A stretch of DNA of 64,000 nucleotides from Moritella sp. 24 (GTDB lineage: Bacteria > Pseudomonadota > Gammaproteobacteria > Enterobacterales > Moritellaceae), in NCBI RefSeq assembly GCF_018219155.1, contig NZ_CP056123.1, positions 1,993,505-2,057,504 on the forward strand, written 5' to 3'. Position 1 is the first letter of the stretch; each line of letters starts with the position of its first letter. Position numbers and translations under genes: made by a program. The notes beneath the pieces were generated by a model. The model made no database searches and was not told the DNA's origin. It was given only the letters and a program-made list of their open reading frames with translations. Positions 29,834 through 39,057 of this stretch are shown in pieces.

Positions 29834-29983
29834 ATGAATAAAGAACAAGTATTACAAGCTATTGAATTATTGAAAGAAGGTCGTTCTTTAACTGAAGTAA
29901 CTAAGATTGCGAACATCAACGTAATGTACGTAAGTGTCATCCGAAAATTAATGGTGATGAACCTGATTAATGTTGATGCTTAA
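29834..29983 (+). CDS. small helix-turn-helix-like protein, 49 aa
   Basis: A 49-codon gene from ATG at 29834 to TAA, with GAGG seven bases before the start. The protein begins MNKEQVLQAIELLKEGRSLT and continues EVTKIANINVMYVSVIRKLM. The pattern helix - SLTEVTKIAN - turn - MYVSVIRKLM resembles a helix-turn-helix DNA-binding unit. It is flanked by a strong palindrome on the left and a strong terminator on the right, so it looks like an independent transcript. Function unknown; an autoregulator is a guess. Confidence 0.65.
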   Translation: MNKEQVLQAIELLKEGRSLTEVTKIANINVMYVSVIRKLMVMNLINVDA

Positions 29984-30017
29984 TAGCCACAACAAAGAAT
30001 AACAGTTTACCGTATTC

Positions 30018-30062
30018 AAAAAAAAGGCCAGCAAGATAATAATTATCTTGCTGGCCTTTTTG
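30018..30062. terminator. bidirectional terminator between the small HTH gene and asnS
   Basis: Very strong stem AAAGGCCAGCAAGATAAT / ATTATCTTGCTGGCCTTT with A-run before and T-run after, serving both convergent genes. Confidence 0.95.
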
Positions 30063-30109
30063 TTTTAAGCGACTTACTTATTTTAAATAAAAAGTAAGTC
30101 AGACTTAAA

Positions 30110-31510
30110 TTAGAATTCCGCTGTGCGAGGTGCACGTGGGAAAGGAATTACGTCACGGATATTTTGCATACCTGTTACATAAGACACTAAACGTTCGAAG
30201 CCTAGACCAAAACCAGAATGTGGCACTGTACCGAAACGACGTAGGTCGCGGTACCACCAGTAATCTTCTTTGTTTAAGCCCATTTCTTCCATACGCTTAT
30301 CAAGCATATCTAAACGTTCTTCACGTTGGCTACCGCCGATGATTTCACCGATGCCTGGTGCAAGTACGTCCATTGCCGCAACTGTTTTACCGTCTTCATT
30401 CATACGCATGTAGAATGATTTAATATCTTTCGGGTAGTTTTTAACAACAACAGGTGCTTTGAAGTGTTCTTCAGCAAGGTAACGTTCGTGCTCAGAAGAC
30501 ATATCGATACCCCAAGAAACTGGGAATTCGAATTCTTTACCACATTCTTCTAAGATCTTAATTGCATCTGTGTAATCAATTTGTGCAAAGTCAGAATCTA
30601 CGAAGCTTTCTAAACGAGTAATTGCTTCTTTGTTGATACGTTGTGCAAAGAACTGCATGTCATCCATACGTTCTTCTAGTACTGCTCTAAAGCAATATTT
30701 AAGCATATCTTCAGCTAGTTTTGCAGCATCGTCTAAATCAGCAAACGCAATCTCAGGTTCAACCATCCAGAATTCTGCAAGGTGACGCGTTGTGTTTGAG
30801 TTTTCAGCACGGAACGTTGGACCGAAAGTATAAACTTTACCAATCGCACAAGCATAAGTTTCAGCGTTAAGTTGACCAGAAACTGTTAGGAAAGTCTCTT
30901 TACCAAAGAAATCTTCTTTGTAATCAACGTCACCTTTATCAGTTAAAGGCAGGTTATTCATATCCAGTGTACTTACACGGAACATTTCACCAGCACCTTC
31001 ACAATCACTACCAGTGATAAGAGGTGTGCTTAACCAGTTATAACCATTTTCATGGTAAAAACGGTGAATAGCTTGTGATAAACAGTTACGTACGCGCATT
31101 ACTGCACCCATAACGTTAGTACGGCCACGTAGGTGAGCGTGTTCACGAAGGTACTCGATGCTGTGACGTTTAGCTGACATTGGGTAAGTGTCTGGGTCTT
31201 CTACTAAACCAAGTACGATAACTTCTGTTGCTTGGATTTCGAATGCTTGACCTTTACCTGGTGATTCAACTACAACACCTGTAACTTCAACTGAACAACT
31301 TGCAGTAAGATTTAAAACGTCTTCTGCGTAGTTTGGTAGATCTTTGCTTACAACTGCTTGGATAGGATCGAAACACGAACCATCGTAAATAGCTAAGAAA
31401 GAGATACCAGCTTTAGAATCACGACGTGTGCGGATCCAGCCTTTCGTTGTAACTGTACTGCCTACCGGGAATTTACCGGCAAAAATATCTTTAACTGACG
31501 TATGCGTCAT
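30110..31510 (-). CDS. asnS: asparaginyl-tRNA synthetase
   Basis: Class IIb aminoacyl-tRNA synthetase that charges tRNA-Asn. The N-terminal OB-fold has the family segment [27 protein letters not shown]. The catalytic domain includes [21 protein letters not shown] (motif 2) and the C-terminal [15 protein letters not shown] (motif 3). The ATG at 31510 gives 466 aa, the E. coli length; an ATG at 31531 would add seven residues. Single essential gene; no T-box or other leader was identified upstream. Confidence 0.97.
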   Translation of the reverse strand: MTHTSVKDIFAGKFPVGSTVTTKGWIRTRRDSKAGISFLAIYDGSCFDPIQAVVSKDLPNYAEDVLNLTASCSVEVTGVVVESPGKGQAFEIQATEVIVLGLVEDPDTYPMSAKRHSIEYLREHAHLRGRTNVMGAVMRVRNCLSQAIHRFYHENGYNWLSTPLITGSDCEGAGEMFRVSTLDMNNLPLTDKGDVDYKEDFFGKETFLTVSGQLNAETYACAIGKVYTFGPTFRAENSNTTRHLAEFWMVEPEIAFADLDDAAKLAEDMLKYCFRAVLEERMDDMQFFAQRINKEAITRLESFVDSDFAQIDYTDAIKILEECGKEFEFPVSWGIDMSSEHERYLAEEHFKAPVVVKNYPKDIKSFYMRMNEDGKTVAAMDVLAPGIGEIIGGSQREERLDMLDKRMEEMGLNKEDYWWYRDLRRFGTVPHSGFGLGFERLVSYVTGMQNIRDVIPFPRAPRTAEF

Positions 31511-31679
31511 AGGATTATTGCTCTCCAGCATAAAAAGCTCTTGCTGAGCGAATGATGATTATTTAAGTAAGGTTATATTACCTTTGCAGATGAAGTATAC
31601 AAGTAAAAACAACGAAAAATCATTTTGTTTGCTTAATATTTAGTAAATTAACACTGATAATTGCAAATGGTTAAGGATT

Positions 31680-32042
31680 CTAATGATAATTAATTTGTTT
31701 TTTCTTTTGTTGTAATATACGCGCTTGATTTAAAATACTGCTACTAGGCTTTATTTGGGGATTGTTTGATTCGGTACTTGTACGACGCTTTAAACTTTGT
31801 TCTAGCTTATCAAAATAACTCGATTCACTAATATTGTTGTCGAGCATTAAATTATAACGTTCTGACAATCCTTGCGTTCCGGTTGCGTGTTCCAGCTTGT
31901 TGATAATGTTATGTTCGAACTTCGCTTCAGTTATGTAGCGAGTTATATCAGTTAATGGCGCGATGACTTTGATATAAATAGCATAAGTAATGGCGATAAA
32001 ACTCACTAAACATAAGCTGATAATAATGACACTGCTGAGCAT
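31680..32042 (-). CDS. small single-pass membrane protein with HAMP-like stub
   Basis: 120-aa protein with one N-terminal membrane helix (residues about 3-24). A short segment, KVIAPLTDITRYITEAKFEH, follows and resembles the first half of a HAMP linker, then a polar tail rich in Gln, Lys and Ser (about 90-120). GGAG lies eight bases before the ATG, supporting the start. It could be a remnant of a sensor protein or a genuine small regulator. Sits alone between asnS and bioA in the same direction. No function can be assigned. Confidence 0.6.
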   Translation of the reverse strand: MLSSVIIISLCLVSFIAITYAIYIKVIAPLTDITRYITEAKFEHNIINKLEHATGTQGLSERYNLMLDNNISESSYFDKLEQSLKRRTSTESNNPQIKPSSSILNQARILQQKKKQINYH

Positions 32043-32187
32043 AAATAGACTCCACTAAATTAACGGTATTAAACAAATAGAGGATTGAGCTATACCTCGT
32101 TATTGTTTGCTTATCTTTAGCAAAGCCTATTTTTAGGACAATGCAAGTTGAATTCATATTAAGCTTAGTTCAACTTACATTAACCCA

Positions 32188-33486
32188 CTACTGATACCAA
32201 ATATCAGCAGAGAGTACTTGTTTGATCACATTGCATAATGTCGCTAGCTCGGCATCAGAAATGATATAAGGAGGCATGATATAAAGGAGCTTCCCGAAAG
32301 GTCTTATCCAGACGCCTAATTCCACAAATAATACCTGTGCCTTTGCAAGATCAATGGATTGTTTTGTTTCAATCACACCAATACTACCAAGTACACGCGC
32401 ATCTGTGACTTGCTCATGATCTGCTAATGATAATAGACCGTGTTGTAGTTGCTGTTCAATGTGTTGTACACGTGTTTGCCAATCTGTCGCCATTAATAAG
32501 TCAATACTGGCATTTGCAACTGCACAAGCTAATGGGTTACCCATAAACGTAGGCCCATGCATCAATACGCCACTTGGACCATTACTGATTGTTTCTGCAA
32601 CATGGCGAGTAGTGAGGGTTGCTGCTAACGTCATGTAACCACCAGTAATGCCTTTACCCAAGCACATAATGTCAGGCGTTATTTCAGCGTGTTCACAAGC
32701 AAAGAGTTTACCGGTACGGCCAAAGCCTGTTGCAATTTCGTCTGCAATGAGTAGTACGTCATAGCGTTCACAAAGTAATTTCGCCTGACGTAAAAATTCG
32801 GGGTGGTAAAATTTCATGCCACCGGCACCTTGCACGATAGGTTCCAGCATGAGCGCTGCTATTTGTTGATGATTGTCTTCTAGCGTTTGCTCTAAATCAT
32901 CCATGGCACTTTGTTGCCATTGTTCATTAAACTTGATACTTGGTGCATCGATAAAAAACTGTGGCGCTAAAAATCCGGTAAATAATTCATGCATGCCATT
33001 ATCGGGATCGCAAACAGACATAGCCCCAAAGGTATCGCCATGGTAACCGTTACGTATGGTGATGAACTTTTTCTTGCTTGGTTGTTGGTGATGCCAGTAT
33101 TGAATAGCCATTTTCATTGATACTTCAACACTGACTGATCCCGAGTCCGATAAGAAGACGCATTCCAAACCATCAGGTGTGATGTCCACTAGTTTTTTGC
33201 ATAGATTAATGGCTGGTTCGTGGGTGATACCGCCAAACATCACATGCGACATTTTACTCGCTTGTGCTTGCATGGCTTGATTTAGCGAGGGCACGTTATA
33301 GCCATGAATAGAGGCCCACCAAGAAGACATACCATCGATTAATTGTGTGCCATCATTTAATGTGAGATAAACGCCATCCGCACTATCAACGTGATAACAA
33401 GGGAGTGGTTTTGTCATCGATGTGTATGGGTGCCAGATGTGTTGCTGGTCGAACTTCATTAAATCACTGTTTGTTTTTTGAGTCAT
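32188..33486 (-). CDS. bioA: adenosylmethionine-8-amino-7-oxononanoate aminotransferase
   Basis: Transfers an amino group from S-adenosylmethionine to KAPA, giving DAPA in biotin synthesis. Class III PLP enzyme, about 432 aa. Seen: HIWHPYTSM at the N-terminus, SGSVSVEVSMKMA, LIADEIATGFGRTGKLFACEHA and the PLP lysine in CLGKGITGGY. The ATG at 33486 is chosen because AAGG lies seven bases upstream; an ATG seven codons earlier is possible. It is divergent from bioBFCD, the standard arrangement, and the BirA operator overlaps its start region. Confidence 0.97.
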   Translation of the reverse strand: MTQKTNSDLMKFDQQHIWHPYTSMTKPLPCYHVDSADGVYLTLNDGTQLIDGMSSWWASIHGYNVPSLNQAMQAQASKMSHVMFGGITHEPAINLCKKLVDITPDGLECVFLSDSGSVSVEVSMKMAIQYWHHQQPSKKKFITIRNGYHGDTFGAMSVCDPDNGMHELFTGFLAPQFFIDAPSIKFNEQWQQSAMDDLEQTLEDNHQQIAALMLEPIVQGAGGMKFYHPEFLRQAKLLCERYDVLLIADEIATGFGRTGKLFACEHAEITPDIMCLGKGITGGYMTLAATLTTRHVAETISNGPSGVLMHGPTFMGNPLACAVANASIDLLMATDWQTRVQHIEQQLQHGLLSLADHEQVTDARVLGSIGVIETKQSIDLAKAQVLFVELGVWIRPFGKLLYIMPPYIISDAELATLCNVIKQVLSADIWYQ

Positions 33487-33518
33487 TGTAAACCTTGGTT
33501 TTAGCATTTGGTTGACCT
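33486..33518. promoter_or_regulatory. BirA (biotin repressor) operator
   Basis: TTGTAAACC, 15 bp, GGTTGACCT: matches the gammaproteobacterial BirA site TTGTAAACC-N15-GGTTTACAA at all nine bases on the left and six or seven on the right. It lies between the divergent bioA and bioB and overlaps the chosen bioA start and ribosome-binding site, so binding of BirA with biotinyl-AMP should repress both directions. Confidence 0.88.
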
Positions 33519-33577
33519 TGCGGCTATGCTCGATAGACTAATCGAGTTTAAGAACAAATTCAAATAAAGGACTTAAG

Positions 33578-34630
33578 ATGACCCAAACTGTTCGCCACGA
33601 TTGGCAAGTTGATGAGATTGAAGCGCTATTTAACCAACCATTTAATGATTTGATGTTTCAAGCTCAGACGGTTCATCGTCAGCATTTTGATCCCAACAGT
33701 GTACAAATTAGTACGTTACTATCGATTAAAACAGGCGCCTGTCCTGAGGATTGTAAGTACTGCCCACAAAGCGCACGTTACACAACGGGTATTGAAAAAG
33801 AGCGTTTGATGCAAGTTGAAACTGTATTAAAGCGTGCCGCTGAAGCAAGAGATAATGGCGCAAGTCGTTTTTGCATGGGCGCAGCGTGGAAGAACCCACA
33901 CAAACGAGATATGCCATATTTAATCGATATGGTTAAAGGTGTAAAAGCAATGGGGCTTGAGACGTGTATGACTTTGGGGATGTTAGCACCCGATCAAGCA
34001 CAGTCTTTATCTGAAGCGGGCTTAGATTATTATAATCACAATTTAGATACATCTGAAGAATATTACGAGCAGATTATTACGACGCGTACTTACCAAGATC
34101 GTTTAAATACACTCGACCATGTGCGTGATGCTGGTATGAAAGTATGCTCTGGCGGGATTGTCGGTATGGGCGAGCAACAACTCGATCGTATTGGCTTACT
34201 TAAATCGTTAGCGAACTTACCACATCATCCAGAAAGCGTGCCTATTAACATGCTAGTTAAGGTTGCTGGTACACCACTGGAAGACACTCCAGATCTCGAT
34301 GAAATAGAATTTGTGCGTACGATTGCTGTCGCGCGTATTATTATGCCGAAATCTTACGTTCGTTTGTCTGCTGGTCGCGAGGCGATGAGTGAACAAACAC
34401 AAACGTTGTGCTTTATGGCCGGTGCCAATTCAATCTTCTACGGTTGTAAGTTGTTAACGACGGATAACCCTGACGAAGACAGTGATAAACGTTTATTTAG
34501 AAAACTAGGGTTACATCCTGCACGTATTCGTGAAGCCAGTGATGAAGCGCAATCAGCACAATTAATGGATGAGATCGCCGAGCAAGCATCACCGTCACTT
34601 TTTTATGACGCAACAAGTGTCGCAAACTAA
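33578..34630 (+). CDS. bioB: biotin synthase
   Basis: Radical-SAM enzyme that inserts sulfur into dethiobiotin, the last step to biotin. 350 aa. The 4Fe-4S motif CPEDCKYC is at residues 55-62, followed by [13 protein letters not shown] and the cluster-2 region with [12 protein letters not shown] and the arginine in [15 protein letters not shown] lies before the ATG. First gene of bioBFCD; the next gene starts directly after the stop codon, so they are translated together. Confidence 0.98.
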   Translation: MTQTVRHDWQVDEIEALFNQPFNDLMFQAQTVHRQHFDPNSVQISTLLSIKTGACPEDCKYCPQSARYTTGIEKERLMQVETVLKRAAEARDNGASRFCMGAAWKNPHKRDMPYLIDMVKGVKAMGLETCMTLGMLAPDQAQSLSEAGLDYYNHNLDTSEEYYEQIITTRTYQDRLNTLDHVRDAGMKVCSGGIVGMGEQQLDRIGLLKSLANLPHHPESVPINMLVKVAGTPLEDTPDLDEIEFVRTIAVARIIMPKSYVRLSAGREAMSEQTQTLCFMAGANSIFYGCKLLTTDNPDEDSDKRLFRKLGLHPARIREASDEAQSAQLMDEIAEQASPSLFYDATSVAN

Positions 34631-35773
34631 ATGGCATTTGAATTCATTACACACGCATTACACCAGCAAAAATCAGCGTCTTTATTACGCACCCGGGTGA
34701 TAAGTAATGGTGCAATTAATTTTTCAGCGAATGATTACTTAGGACTGGCAACACACCCTGAATTAATTGCTGCATGGCAACGTGGTGCAGCAGAATATGG
34801 TGTTGGCAGCGGTGGATCATTTCTTGTTACGGGTTACACACATGCGCATGCGGCATTAGAAGATAAGTTAGCTGATATAACGGGTCATGAATCGAGTTTA
34901 TTGTTTAATTCGGGTTATAGTGCGAATCAAGCTTTAATTAAAGCCTTGTTAGATCAGAATGATTTGTTAGTTCAGGATAAACTGAATCATGCCTCGTTAA
35001 TTGAAGCGGGGGTTTATTCGCCTGCCACGATGAAACGTTTTAAACATAATGACAGTGACCATCTTGCACAGACGCTGAGCCGATACCGAGATAATTATAC
35101 TAATTCACTAGTCGTAACTGAAGGTGTGTTTAGCATGGATGGCGATCAACCGAACTTGGTTGATATTCATCAACAATGCAAAGCACATGATAGTTGGTTG
35201 TTAGTCGATGATGCCCATGGTTTTGGGATCGTATCTCAGGGACAAAGCTTAAAGAAACATAACTTGTCAGCAAATGATATAGCTTTGTATATGGCTACGT
35301 TTGGTAAAGCGGCCGGTGTTTCTGGTGCATTCGTCTCAGCATCGAAAGACGTTATCGATTATCTGATTAATTTTTCAAAACCTTATATTTATTCAACAGC
35401 AATGCCAGCTGCAATGGCGGTCTGTATTGATAAAGCATTAACGATAATGGCGAAGGAAACATGGCGAGTTGAGCATCTAAATCAACTAATAGCTTATTTT
35501 AAACAGCAATGTTTTTTACAGAATATCACCTTGATGCCATCGGACACCGCAATTCAACCGCTTATTATAGGTGATGCTGATAAGGCGATGAAAATCAGTC
35601 GATATCTTGCGAGTAAAGGGCTGTTAGTTAAAGCGATTCGTCCGCCGACAGTGCCTAGGGGAACATCGCGTTTACGGATAACCTTATCAGCTAGCCATAG
35701 TATGAAAGATATTGATTTATTGCTGGCGCGGCTGAAGGATGCATTAGATACAAATAGAGGAGGCACTGCATGA
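34631..35773 (+). CDS. bioF: 8-amino-7-oxononanoate synthase
   Basis: Condenses pimeloyl-thioester with alanine to KAPA, using PLP. 380 aa, the usual length. Motifs: FSANDYLGLA near residue 32, GVGSGGSFLVTGY, HASLIEAG, FSMDGD, LVDDAHGFG and the PLP-lysine segment ATFGKAAGVSGAF. The ATG follows the bioB stop with no gap and lacks its own clear ribosome-binding site, so it depends on coupling. It overlaps bioC by 4 bp. Confidence 0.97.
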   Translation: MAFEFITHALHQQKSASLLRTRVISNGAINFSANDYLGLATHPELIAAWQRGAAEYGVGSGGSFLVTGYTHAHAALEDKLADITGHESSLLFNSGYSANQALIKALLDQNDLLVQDKLNHASLIEAGVYSPATMKRFKHNDSDHLAQTLSRYRDNYTNSLVVTEGVFSMDGDQPNLVDIHQQCKAHDSWLLVDDAHGFGIVSQGQSLKKHNLSANDIALYMATFGKAAGVSGAFVSASKDVIDYLINFSKPYIYSTAMPAAMAVCIDKALTIMAKETWRVEHLNQLIAYFKQQCFLQNITLMPSDTAIQPLIIGDADKAMKISRYLASKGLLVKAIRPPTVPRGTSRLRITLSASHSMKDIDLLLARLKDALDTNRGGTA

Positions 35774-36567
35774 TAGATAAAAATGCAGTTGCGCGTTGCT
35801 TTGGTAAAGCGGCGGCGAGTTATGATCAGCATGCGATATTACAGCGATTATCCAGCGATAAACTATTACGTTATTTACCTAAATCATCGGTGCGATCAGA
35901 TGATGTTAAGGTGTATTCTTCGACCGTTGATCTCGGTTGCGGTAGTGGTGCGCTATTACCTGCATTAGCAAATTGCAGCGAAACATTAATTGCAGTTGAT
36001 TTATCTATGGGCATGCTTTCATACGCAAAAGCGCATAATCAACTCCCGAGTCAACCACTATGGCTAAATGGTGATGCTGAGGCCTTACCATTACAATCAT
36101 CTAGCATTGATTTATGCGTGTCTAATTTAGCGCTGCAATGGTGTGATGATCTGGCAACCCCTTTAATTGAAGTCTCGCGTTGCTTAAAACCGGGCGGGTT
36201 GATGTTGTTTAGTACATTAGTGTCAGGGAGTTTAGATGAACTCACTCAATCATGGTCTACGGTAGATTCACAACGGCATGTTAATCGTTTTTTATCTGAA
36301 GGTGAGATTAAAGCGGCATTACTTAAGTCAGGGTTAAGTGTTGATACATTTGAGGTTGCAGTTACTACGATGCATTACGCCAGTGTCAAAGAGGTGATGC
36401 TAAGCCTTAAAGGCATTGGCGCAAATCATGTACATGATAAAGAGGCAAAACCAACTACACAGGGTGAGTTGAGAGCATTCAAAGCGAATTATGAAACGTT
36501 ACGCGATAATCAAGGGTTATTACCATTGAGCTATAAACTTGCTTATTGCTTATTACGCAAACATTAG
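35770..36567 (+). CDS. bioC: malonyl-ACP O-methyltransferase BioC
   Basis: Methylates malonyl-ACP so that fatty acid synthesis can build the pimeloyl chain of biotin. 265 aa class I methyltransferase. The SAM site is DLGCGSGALLPAL (near residue 55), followed by GDAEALPLQSSSIDLCVSNLALQWCDD and SRCLKPGG. The start overlaps the bioF stop (ATGA). No bioH or other esterase for the pathway lies next to it, so that step must be encoded elsewhere. Confidence 0.95.
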   Translation: MIDKNAVARCFGKAAASYDQHAILQRLSSDKLLRYLPKSSVRSDDVKVYSSTVDLGCGSGALLPALANCSETLIAVDLSMGMLSYAKAHNQLPSQPLWLNGDAEALPLQSSSIDLCVSNLALQWCDDLATPLIEVSRCLKPGGLMLFSTLVSGSLDELTQSWSTVDSQRHVNRFLSEGEIKAALLKSGLSVDTFEVAVTTMHYASVKEVMLSLKGIGANHVHDKEAKPTTQGELRAFKANYETLRDNQGLLPLSYKLAYCLLRKH

Positions 36568-36581
36568 GACCACGATCGTCG

Positions 36582-37280
36582 ATGACAAATAATATCAAAA
36601 AAGTATTTATTACCGGAACAGATACAGACGTAGGCAAGACTGTTATTAGCACCGCTCTTATTGATAATGCAAATAGTCGGGGACTTAAAACGGTTGGCTT
36701 TAAACCTATTTCAGCGGGTTGTGAATTAACGCCATTAGGACTGCGTAATGAAGATGCATTGTTACTGCAGCAGCACGCATCGAAAAAAGTGGATTATCAG
36801 CTTGTAAACCCAATTGCTTACCAAGCCCCCATCGCGCCACATATAGCAGCGGAGCAACAGGGCGAGCTTATCGATTTGGGCGTGATAGACTCGACGTTAG
36901 CTAAGATCACAGACAATGTCGACCTTGTTGTTATTGAGGGGGCGGGTGGTTGGCATCTTCCCATTGATAAGCGTAACTATTTTTCGTCTTGGGTAGCTGA
37001 AAACCAGTTAGATGTTATTCTTGTAGTAGGGGTTAAGTTAGGTTGTTTGAATCATGCTATTTTATCTGCACAAGCAATTCAGCATTCTGGTGCAAATCTT
37101 GTTGGTTGGGTTGCAAATAGTTTAACCGCAGATATTGCCAATTATGATGCAATGATAGAAACGTTATTGGTGGCATTACCAGCACCATTGATGGGAAAAA
37201 TGCCTTATTTTGTATCAATTGAAGATAAAAATGAAAATTCAGCTAACTATCTGGATTTAACTTCTTATTTAGCGTTGTAA
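36582..37280 (+). CDS. bioD: dethiobiotin synthetase
   Basis: ATP-dependent closure of DAPA to dethiobiotin. About 232 aa. The P-loop is ITGTDTDVGKT near residue 10, followed by FKPISAGCE and VVIEGAGGWHLPI. The ATG at 36582 is preferred, since the frame start at 36546 lies inside bioC and adds residues not found in the family. Last gene of bioBFCD. No terminator is evident before the next gene at 37393. Confidence 0.96.
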   Translation: MTNNIKKVFITGTDTDVGKTVISTALIDNANSRGLKTVGFKPISAGCELTPLGLRNEDALLLQQHASKKVDYQLVNPIAYQAPIAPHIAAEQQGELIDLGVIDSTLAKITDNVDLVVIEGAGGWHLPIDKRNYFSSWVAENQLDVILVVGVKLGCLNHAILSAQAIQHSGANLVGWVANSLTADIANYDAMIETLLVALPAPLMGKMPYFVSIEDKNENSANYLDLTSYLAL

Positions 37281-37392
37281 AGGATAATATACTTAGCCAT
37301 GAATAACCCCTAAATTTTTAGTATGTAACGGTTTATATAGCGTTATATGGGGAAGTGAGGGAATACGTGAATGAATAAAGGATGTATAGCAC

Positions 37393-38769
37393 GTGGCTAA
37401 GATTGTTTTAAAACAAGAAGATAAGTTATCATTTAAGCTTAATCACCTTATTCCACAAGGTGATTATCGACGTGTCGACGTCTATCTTTTATTACCAAAT
37501 GAAATGGGTATCAACCCGCAGACGTTGACGGAAGAAGATTATTTCTATCGTGGTATTCAAGGAAAGCGTGCGTATTATTCTGAGGGGCTACATCTCCCAT
37601 TAGTGCAAAGTAGATTTGCAAGTCGAATGAAACGTTCGCCTGACGAGTATCGTGTTAATTTGAACTTATTTGCTTATCAATTCGCTAAAGCCTTCGAAAA
37701 AGATATCCGCAATATTCAGCTACAATTAGAGCATCACTTATTTTATTCAGCTTTGATTGAATTAATTGATGTTGCTAAATCTATTATTAAAAAATTTCGC
37801 CGTAACGCCCCAACAGATGAAAAATTAAACGCATATTTTAATAACGTAGATAATTACCTTTCATGGTTTAGCGAGCAGTGCTGCTACAAAGCATTATCAA
37901 AACGAAAAAAACAAAGCGAATTTCTTGATGAACGTGCTGAGGTCATTGGTTTTTGTCGGGGTGAAGCCAAGTATCGTTTAGAAAAAGGCTATAATTCCGC
38001 GAATACGTTATTAGATCCAAATCGTATCGCCAATAAAATGCGTTTATTACGTCGCTTGATCGAACATGGTGTGATCTTCAAAGAAGAAACTCAACAATTG
38101 GGTAAACATCAGAAAAAAATTGTAAAAGGGACGGCAACATCTTTGGTTATGGTGATTGTATTAAGCTTAATACTCTTCGCTCAAGGTGAATTAAAAGGGC
38201 TGACTTACGCATTGATTGCAGTGCTATCGGTGATTTATGGGTTCAGGGAAATCTTTAAAGACGAATTCAATAATACGTTATGGCGTTGGATCCGTAAAGG
38301 TCGAGCAAAATGGTCAAGACAGTTAATTGATACATCGAATAAACAAGTTATTTCAAAGCAACGTGTTTGGCTTGATTACATTAAGCAAAACCAATTACCT
38401 ACAGTCGTACGTGAAGTTTTGTATCGCCGACGCCCACAGAATAAGCAAGAGTCCATATTATTACACTATCGACTTGATAGTAAGGTGAGTAATAAAGGTT
38501 TTCAAGCGGGTTACGACCGTATTCAAGAGCAGATCTACTTTAGTGTGAGACCGCTTATCCGTTATTTAGAGCGTGGTACTGGCGCTGTATATTCAGAGAG
38601 TGACAGTAAAATAAGTAAAGAACCGATTGAAAGGCGTTATCAAGTTAATGTTGTTGTTGGTTTGAAAGATGATAGTGCTAAAGTTGTTTATCAACGTCAC
38701 AAAATAACAGTAAATCGCTCTGGTATTCTTGATATTGAAGCGGCTGATGTATTTAGTGAGATCCTCTAG
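37393..38769 (+). CDS. unknown membrane protein, 458 aa
   Basis: Not recognised. The protein starts with an 80-residue beta-like segment (LSFKLNHLIPQGDYRRVDVYLLLPNEMG). A helical Lys/Arg-rich middle follows, then two adjacent membrane helices (about 247-265 and 268-285), then a basic C-terminal domain of about 170 residues ending in a beta-rich segment. The start is GTG at 37393 with AAGGA about ten bases upstream. It is 112 bp after bioD in the same direction with no terminator between, so it could be read from the biotin promoter, although no biotin role is suggested by sequence. Confidence 0.8.
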   Translation: MAKIVLKQEDKLSFKLNHLIPQGDYRRVDVYLLLPNEMGINPQTLTEEDYFYRGIQGKRAYYSEGLHLPLVQSRFASRMKRSPDEYRVNLNLFAYQFAKAFEKDIRNIQLQLEHHLFYSALIELIDVAKSIIKKFRRNAPTDEKLNAYFNNVDNYLSWFSEQCCYKALSKRKKQSEFLDERAEVIGFCRGEAKYRLEKGYNSANTLLDPNRIANKMRLLRRLIEHGVIFKEETQQLGKHQKKIVKGTATSLVMVIVLSLILFAQGELKGLTYALIAVLSVIYGFREIFKDEFNNTLWRWIRKGRAKWSRQLIDTSNKQVISKQRVWLDYIKQNQLPTVVREVLYRRRPQNKQESILLHYRLDSKVSNKGFQAGYDRIQEQIYFSVRPLIRYLERGTGAVYSESDSKISKEPIERRYQVNVVVGLKDDSAKVVYQRHKITVNRSGILDIEAADVFSEIL

Positions 38770-39057
38770 ATTATGTATGGCCACCATTTTAAGTTAGACC
38801 TTAGGCCTCGCCCCACACCCCAAATCTATTAATATTTAGGTATTAAATAGCAGTATAATTTAATACCTTTATAATATCTTAATCAAACGTTTAAATTATT
38901 ATGATACTAAGGTCTTATTTTCGCATTAATACTGTTGTGGATATGTTGCTTATGTGAAATATTTGTTATACGACTTCTGGTTTAATTTATAAGGATATCC
39001 TATCTTTAGCAGTAATTAGATGAAGTTATAAAGCGTATAAGCAAAGGAGTGCTGATA

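Noticed and set aside
32145-32176. 8-bp inverted repeat after bioA
   Set aside because: Stem AAGTTGAA / TTCAACTT with a long loop and no T-run; too weak to call as terminator.
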